DNA from: Candidatus Woesearchaeota archaeon
GTDB lineage: Archaea > Nanobdellota > Nanobdellia > Woesearchaeales > GW2011-AR4
Assembly (NCBI GenBank): GCA_019323655.1
Contig: JAHWGX010000073.1
Location: 1 to 8,125 of the forward strand
Reading direction: 5' to 3'
Length of the DNA: 8,125 nucleotides
In this document: piece after piece, positions 5,030 to 8,125 of the stretch
Numbering within the stretch: the stretch's first letter is position 1
Layout: every line of letters begins with the position of its first letter
Made by a program: the position numbers and the translations under genes
Notes under the pieces: generated by a model
What the model was told of the DNA's origin: nothing
Databases searched by the model: none
Seen by the model: the letters and a program-made list of their open reading frames with translations, nothing else

Positions 5030-5788
5030 TTACACTCCAAAAATTCCTGAAAGCAGGAAAACAAAAATTGCGCCTGATATTATCCCAATTGCAGTAAAGT
5101 GCTGGTGCCCATGGTTCATCGCTGTTGGTATCAGTTCGTCCAGCGTAAGAAAAACCATTACTCCTGCTGCAAAAGCCAGAGATGCTGGAATTACTGACGG
5201 CACGAAATCCTTAAGCGAAGCCAAAAATAAAGCAGCTGCCAAAGCTCCAATAGGCTCAACCAATCCGGAGAGCAAAGCTATTTTGAAAGATTTCCACTTG
5301 CAGACACCGCCTTTGCATAAGGGCAATGCAGTTGCAATTCCTTCTGGAATATTGTGCAAGGCTATTGCAAACGCTATGAACAATCCAAATTTGGGCATAT
5401 GCATATACCCGGCGCCTACAGCTATTCCCTCAGGAATATTGTGTATTGTAATGCCGATAGCCATCAGCATGCCTGTCTTCAATAATGCGCTGTCAAAAAC
5501 ATTTTTTTCCTTTTTTCCAAATCGCATATGCGGCGTTAAAAAATCAATCGAGAACATGAATAATGCTCCGATTCCAAATCCTATTGTAGTCACCAGATAA
5601 CCGCTTGATTCCCATGCCTCATTGACAAGTTCTGTAAATGAGAGAGTAACCATGACTCCGGCAGCAAAACCCATTAAAAAGCCAAATGACCTTTTTCCAG
5701 GCTTCCTTATCACAGCAATTAATCCGCCTATGCCAGTAGCAAGGCCCGCCAGCAGGCTGAGCAGGAAAATGTTTATCAGATTGTTCAT
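5030..5788 (-). CDS. ZIP family metal (zinc/iron) transporter
   Basis: This 252-residue integral membrane protein has about eight hydrophobic segments and two diagnostic ZIP motifs, HNIPEGIAVG (116-125) and HNIPEGIATALPL (145-157). These His and Glu residues form the binuclear metal site of bacterial and archaeal GufA/ZupT-type ZIPs. VEP (177-179) and a late LDELIPTAMNHGHQH (216-230) with clustered histidines also fit. ZIPs move Zn2+, Fe2+ or related ions into the cytoplasm. I choose the ATG at 5788 because GAGG lies eight bases before it and TCTAAATATTA (5821-5831) gives transcription start near 5800. A longer reading from a TTG at 5851 would add 21 polar residues and run over the TATA box. 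The foldback element begins 76 bp upstream. Confidence 0.92.
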   Translation of the reverse strand: MNNLINIFLLSLLAGLATGIGGLIAVIRKPGKRSFGFLMGFAAGVMVTLSFTELVNEAWESSGYLVTTIGFGIGALFMFSIDFLTPHMRFGKKEKNVFDSALLKTGMLMAIGITIHNIPEGIAVGAGYMHMPKFGLFIAFAIALHNIPEGIATALPLCKGGVCKWKSFKIALLSGLVEPIGALAAALFLASLKDFVPSVIPASLAFAAGVMVFLTLDELIPTAMNHGHQHFTAIGIISGAIFVFLLSGIFGV

Positions 5789-5820
5789 TAAAGATGCCTC
5801 TTTAGTGCTATTCTTACAAG

Positions 5821-5831
5821 TAATATTTAGA
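5821..5831 (-). promoter_or_regulatory. TATA box of the ZIP gene
   Basis: TCTAAATATTA on the minus strand lies about 38 bases before the chosen ATG, leaving a leader of about 12 nt that holds the GAGG ribosome-binding site. The element at 5865-6029 begins just upstream and could affect the BRE side. Confidence 0.5.
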
Positions 5832-5854
5832 GTTTTTGGTGGAATTAGCAAAAA

Positions 5855-5864
5855 TACTAATCTG
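5855..5864. repeat. Left target-site duplication of the foldback element
   Basis: TACTAATCTG directly abuts the left inverted repeat and matches TACTAATCCG at 6030-6039 in nine of ten bases. Confidence 0.7.
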
Positions 5865-6029
5865 GAGCGTGTCTAAAAAATCACTTCGTGGATTAGCATC
5901 GGCTCGCTTTGTTTATACTTTTGTGATTTGCGGTTCCCTCCCGTAAGGAACGTCCCCTTCCGCATGTGCTGTAAAACTTAATAAAACGCTCACGAAAATG
6001 ATGCTAATCTTCATTTTTTAGACACGCTC
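5865..6029. mobile_element. 165-bp MITE-like foldback element
   Basis: The ends are 17-bp perfect inverted repeats: GAGCGTGTCTAAAAAAT at 5865-5881 and its complement at 6013-6029. A second perfect inverted pair lies inside (GATTAGCATC at 5891-5900, complement at 6000-6009). The arms remain loosely complementary down to TGCGG (5929-5933) and CCGCA (5960-5964), so the whole unit folds into one imperfect hairpin with a short GTTCC/GGAAC stem in the loop. It is flanked by TACTAATCTG (5855-5864) and TACTAATCCG (6030-6039), a 10-bp target duplication with one mismatch. No transposase ORF is present, so movement would need a related element elsewhere. I cannot assign the IS family. Confidence 0.85.
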
Positions 6030-6039
6030 TACTAATCCG
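6030..6039. repeat. Right target-site duplication of the foldback element
   Basis: TACTAATCCG directly follows the right inverted repeat. It ends five bases before the TATA box of the DHH gene. Confidence 0.7.
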
Positions 6040-6044
6040 CCACA

Positions 6045-6052
6045 TTTAAATA
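6045..6052 (+). promoter_or_regulatory. TATA box of the DHH phosphoesterase gene
   Basis: TTTAAATA is centred about 26 bases before the ATG at 6075, and the intervening sequence has no Shine-Dalgarno, so the transcript should be leaderless. Its BRE falls in the five bases between it and the duplicated target site, so upstream promoter sequence is partly set by the inserted element. Confidence 0.65.
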
Positions 6053-6074
6053 TAAGCAATTTTTCTTTGTTAAA

Positions 6075-7100
6075 ATGCTTACACAAAAACAATACCAGCA
6101 GATAAAGGAAGAGCTTGACAACTGCCAGAACCCATTGTTCTTTTTTGATGATGACCCTGATGGGCTATGCGCGTTTCTATTGCTGTATAGGCATAAGAAA
6201 GAAGGCCATGGCTTTGTTGTAAAAACGCACCCCCAGCTTGATGTGAGGTCCGCGCCAAAAGTTGAGCAGTATGAGGCAGACAAGGTTTTTGTCCTTGACG
6301 TGGCAAAGCTCGAGCAGGATTTCATAGATAACTGCAAAGCTCCGATAGTATGGATAGACCACCATGGGCCGTATGAAAGGCAGAATGTAAAGTACTTCAA
6401 CCCAAGGATTGAAAAAAAAGAAGACAACCTGCCCGCAACTTACCTCTGCCATAAGGTTGTCCAGAAAGACTTGTGGATTGCCATGCTTGGCTGCATTGCA
6501 GATTACCATATGCCTGATTTTACCGGGGATTTCAAAAAGGATTATCCTGACTTAATCAATGATGAAAAGTCAGCAGCAGACATATATTTTAAGACCAAAT
6601 TGGGAACGCTGATAAAGGTTTTCTCTTTTTGCCTGAAGGGAAAAACAGGCGATGTGAACAAGAGCATAAAGGTCCTGACAAGGATAGAAAGCCCTTACGA
6701 AATCCTCAATCAGGAAAGCGCAAAAGGAAAGTTTATCTTTAAGAGGTATGAAAAGATAAAAAAAATCTATGACGAGCTGCTGGAAAGCGGAGCATCCGGA
6801 AAAAGCACTGGCAGGCTTCTTGTCTTTACTTATCCTGATAATAAAATGAGCTTTACCAGCGACTTGTCCAATGAGCTTTCATATAAATTTCCTGACAAGA
6901 TAGTAATAGTCGGAAGAAAAAAAGATGATAATGTCAGGCTGAGTATAAGGAGCAGAACTGCAGTTATACCCCTTATTCTTGAAAAGTCTTTGCATGGCCT
7001 GGAAGGCTATGGCGGAGGCCATGAATTGGCATGCGGCGCAAACATAAAAGAAAGGGACTTTAAGGAATTTCTAAATAGGATGAAAAAGAATTTGGAGTAG
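6075..7100 (+). CDS. DHH/DHHA1 superfamily phosphoesterase, archaeal RecJ-like
   Basis: The 341-residue protein has the DHH catalytic motifs in order: FDDDPDGLCA (24-33), VLDV (73-76), DHHG (95-98) and ADYHMPD (142-148). The C-terminal DHHA1 substrate-binding motif GYGGGHELACGA follows (311-322). These aspartates and histidines bind Mn2+/Mg2+. Relatives include RecJ nuclease, the archaeal GINS-associated nuclease, oligoribonuclease NrnA and cyclic-dinucleotide phosphodiesterases. The overall arrangement and length fit the short archaeal RecJ-like group, so a single-strand exonuclease or nano-RNase is likely, but the substrate cannot be read from sequence. All catalytic residues I expect are present. 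The gene stands alone, diverging from the ZIP gene, with a leaderless promoter next to the foldback element. Confidence 0.88.
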   Translation: MLTQKQYQQIKEELDNCQNPLFFFDDDPDGLCAFLLLYRHKKEGHGFVVKTHPQLDVRSAPKVEQYEADKVFVLDVAKLEQDFIDNCKAPIVWIDHHGPYERQNVKYFNPRIEKKEDNLPATYLCHKVVQKDLWIAMLGCIADYHMPDFTGDFKKDYPDLINDEKSAADIYFKTKLGTLIKVFSFCLKGKTGDVNKSIKVLTRIESPYEILNQESAKGKFIFKRYEKIKKIYDELLESGASGKSTGRLLVFTYPDNKMSFTSDLSNELSYKFPDKIVIVGRKKDDNVRLSIRSRTAVIPLILEKSLHGLEGYGGGHELACGANIKERDFKEFLNRMKKNLE

Positions 7101-7130
7101 CATCAGGCACAGATTGTCAGGCAACTTAAG

Positions 7131-7150
7131 AATAAAATTTATAAAAAATT
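7131..7150 (-). terminator. AT-rich termination region between convergent genes
   Basis: Past the stop of the small membrane protein gene the minus strand reads AATTTTTTATAAATTTTATT, a T-rich tract suited to archaeal termination. On the plus strand, T-rich sequence at 7183-7196 inside the opposing gene could end the DHH transcript. Confidence 0.35.
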
Positions 7151-7177
7151 GCGTGTATGACTCAGGAGATTTTACGA

Positions 7178-7489
7178 TTATTGTTTTCTTTTTCTCAATT
7201 TGTCATATATAGAGACCATTAGACAGGAGAGTAGATACCAGTAAACAAATCCGGGCAACAACCAAACCGGATGGAACAAGTACTCACCACTCGGAATAAA
7301 CCAACCCGGGCAACAAAAACCAAACAGCGCATAAGGCGCCCATAGAAAAGGATTAAGCTCAACAAGCAGCAACTCACCACCAATATTAGTAACCCCAAAA
7401 ACTACTGAAAACCCAAATAATAATACCAGTAACAGAACTTTCCTCCAGTCTGGCTTCAAAAACTCTTTAATTCTCTCCTTGTCCATCAC
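7178..7489 (-). CDS. Small membrane protein of a recurring DPANN-type family, unknown function
   Basis: This 103-residue protein has a charged N-terminus ending in FLKPDWRKVLL (10-20), a hydrophobic segment at 17-35, a Trp/Pro/Gly-rich middle (47-72, with FCCPGWFIPSGEYLFHP), and a last segment (75-93, FVYWYLLSCLMVSIYDKLRKRK) ending in basic residues. From memory, short proteins with KPxW-K near the start and WYLxSCLxxxIYDK at the end are common in Woesearchaeota-like genomes; none has a known role. The start is the GTG at 7489 or the ATG at 7486. No Shine-Dalgarno is present, and ATTTATTTAAA (7509-7519, minus strand) lies about 26 bases upstream, so the gene is probably leaderless and either codon is possible. 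An imperfect 17/20-bp repeat (7251-7267 and 7306-7325) lies inside the gene. Confidence 0.7.
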   Translation of the reverse strand: MMDKERIKEFLKPDWRKVLLLVLLFGFSVVFGVTNIGGELLLVELNPFLWAPYALFGFCCPGWFIPSGEYLFHPVWLLPGFVYWYLLSCLMVSIYDKLRKRKQ

Positions 7490-7508
7490 AATTGAATTAT
7501 CTTAAATC

Positions 7509-7519
7509 TTTAAATAAAT
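7509..7519 (-). promoter_or_regulatory. TATA box of the small membrane protein gene
   Basis: ATTTATTTAAA on the minus strand is centred 25-28 bases before the GTG/ATG start pair, the leaderless spacing also seen at nre and the DHH gene. Confidence 0.5.
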
Positions 7520-7522
7520 TTC

Positions 7523-7537
7523 CAAAAATAAAAATAA
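7523..7537 (-). terminator. T-rich terminator after the 172-aa gene
   Basis: The minus strand reads TTATTTTTATTTTTG about 28 bases after the stop at 7565. Together with the separate TATA box it suggests that the two minus-strand genes at this end are transcribed independently. Confidence 0.4.
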
Positions 7538-7564
7538 CAAAGTAATTGGTGTTATAACTCTCGA

Positions 7565-8083
7565 TCAAACCCTCAAATTCTTATTTATCATATTCACTAC
7601 AAAATCCTTTTTGTCTTTGAGTTCCTGCCTTCTCATGTAAGTTTCAAAATTCTCCTTTTTAACCCTTAAGTTATGCCTTGTTATCTTCTCATTTATCCTG
7701 TTCAGCCTGTTAATGACCATATTAAGCTTGCCTTCCATGCTTCTCGGCACAGAAACAACAAGGAGCTTGTCAAATCCGTCGTTTAAATAAAACAGCTTGC
7801 TGCCCCCGAATGTCTTCTGCTCGCTCCTTAGAATGTCCGCCAGTACATCATCTTTTCCTATGTTTTGGTTTAGAGACATTACAACCGCTTCCTTGTATGC
7901 CCTGTTTTTTATCAGGCTCAGCTCTATTGCATCATTATTGAGGTTCATGTCATTAAGAAACTCGTTGAATTTAGGCTCTGTATTTATATCCCTGAAATTA
8001 AAGTACTCAATTGAATTCACGCTTCTATTAATGTCAATATGAGAAACAAAATTCCTGTAAATAGGACTCTCTTCCAAGTCCAT
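7565..8083 (-). CDS. Uncharacterised 172-residue soluble protein
   Basis: I do not recognise this protein. It is charged, Asn-rich (about a tenth of residues), has no membrane segment and no cysteine. The N-terminal 60 residues are acidic and loop-like (YFNFRDINTEPKFNEFLNDM). The middle has an alpha/beta look, ending in a hydrophobic strand (KLLVVSVPRSMEG, 105-117). Residues 116-172 are a long basic helical stretch (NMVINRLNRINEKITRHNL...ELKDKKDF) that could bind nucleic acid or a partner. The ATG at 8083 is preceded by GGGGGTGA only three bases away, a strong match at short spacing. TTAAATA at 8119-8125 could be its promoter, with a leader of about 12 nt. Codon use looks like that of its neighbours, so it is likely a real, lineage-restricted gene. 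Confidence 0.75.
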   Translation of the reverse strand: MDLEESPIYRNFVSHIDINRSVNSIEYFNFRDINTEPKFNEFLNDMNLNNDAIELSLIKNRAYKEAVVMSLNQNIGKDDVLADILRSEQKTFGGSKLFYLNDGFDKLLVVSVPRSMEGKLNMVINRLNRINEKITRHNLRVKKENFETYMRRQELKDKKDFVVNMINKNLRV

Positions 8084-8118
8084 CTTTCACCCCCAAACAG
8101 GCTTTTAGTATGCGCTTG

Positions 8119-8125
8119 TATTTAA
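8119..8125 (-). promoter_or_regulatory. Possible TATA box of the 172-aa gene
   Basis: TTAAATA on the minus strand at the window edge lies about 38 bases before the ATG at 8083. This is compatible with a short leader holding the GGTGA site at 8087-8091. The window ends here, so the upstream context cannot be judged. Confidence 0.35.

Noticed and set aside
5789..5851. Upstream TTG start for the ZIP transporter (273 residues)
   Set aside because: The extra 21 residues are polar and would be translated from within the predicted promoter; GAGG eight bases before the ATG at 5788 supports the shorter form.
6032..6509. Minus-strand open frames over the start of the DHH gene
   Set aside because: They lie antisense to a gene with all catalytic motifs and a matching promoter; their Ser/Cys/Trp-rich products look like no protein.
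1..8125. tRNA, rRNA or CRISPR array
   Set aside because: No cloverleaf with a T-loop GTTCRA pattern, no rRNA-like block and no spaced direct repeats were found. The GTTCC near 5933 belongs to the foldback element loop.

Overview
The window looks like part of a moderately AT-rich archaeal genome, most likely a DPANN lineage such as Woesearchaeota/Pacearchaeota. The archaeal call rests on an intact Nre DNA-repair protein with a C-terminal PCNA-binding peptide, a DUF134 regulator, an archaeal RecJ-like DHH phosphoesterase, TATA-type promoters, and a mix of leaderless genes (TATA about 26-27 nt before the start codon) and genes with GGTGA/GGAGG ribosome-binding sites. The DPANN call is weaker; it rests on gene compactness and on a small membrane protein resembling ones I remember from those genomes.

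Layout. Positions 1-120 are GC-rich and full of hairpins, resembling the right end / guide-RNA tail of an IS200/IS605-type element. Next is a very AT-rich free-standing LAGLIDADG endonuclease gene (146-1177, +). Its 3' end overlaps by 41 bp the 3' end of the convergent nre gene (1137-2348, -), exactly where nre encodes its PCNA-binding tail. Between nre and the next long gene lies an unlisted small gene of 50 codons with a good ribosome-binding site (2483-2635, -). Its frame stays open past a single TGA up to the nre start codon.

Positions 2695-4911 (-) are a tight five-gene operon: DUF5320 protein, two half-size permeases, a NifX/NafY-like cluster-binding protein, and a DUF134 regulator with a Gly/Arg/Met-rich linker and six-Cys zinc ribbon. 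It has one clear promoter with a perfect 16-bp palindrome between the TATA box and the expected start of transcription. This is the most coherent system here. My inference is a self-regulated metal or metal-cluster handling and transport cassette, with a DUF134 repressor/sensor, a small cluster carrier, and a two-subunit membrane channel or permease. A ZIP-family metal transporter (5030-5788, -) lies just upstream under its own promoter, which supports a metal theme.

A 165-bp foldback element (5865-6029) with 17-bp perfect terminal inverted repeats and a 10-bp imperfect target duplication sits between the ZIP gene and the divergent DHH gene (6075-7100, +), ending 15 bp before the DHH TATA box. 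The right end carries two minus-strand genes: a 103-aa membrane protein and a 172-aa protein I do not recognise, each with its own TATA box. I see no tRNA, rRNA or CRISPR array.
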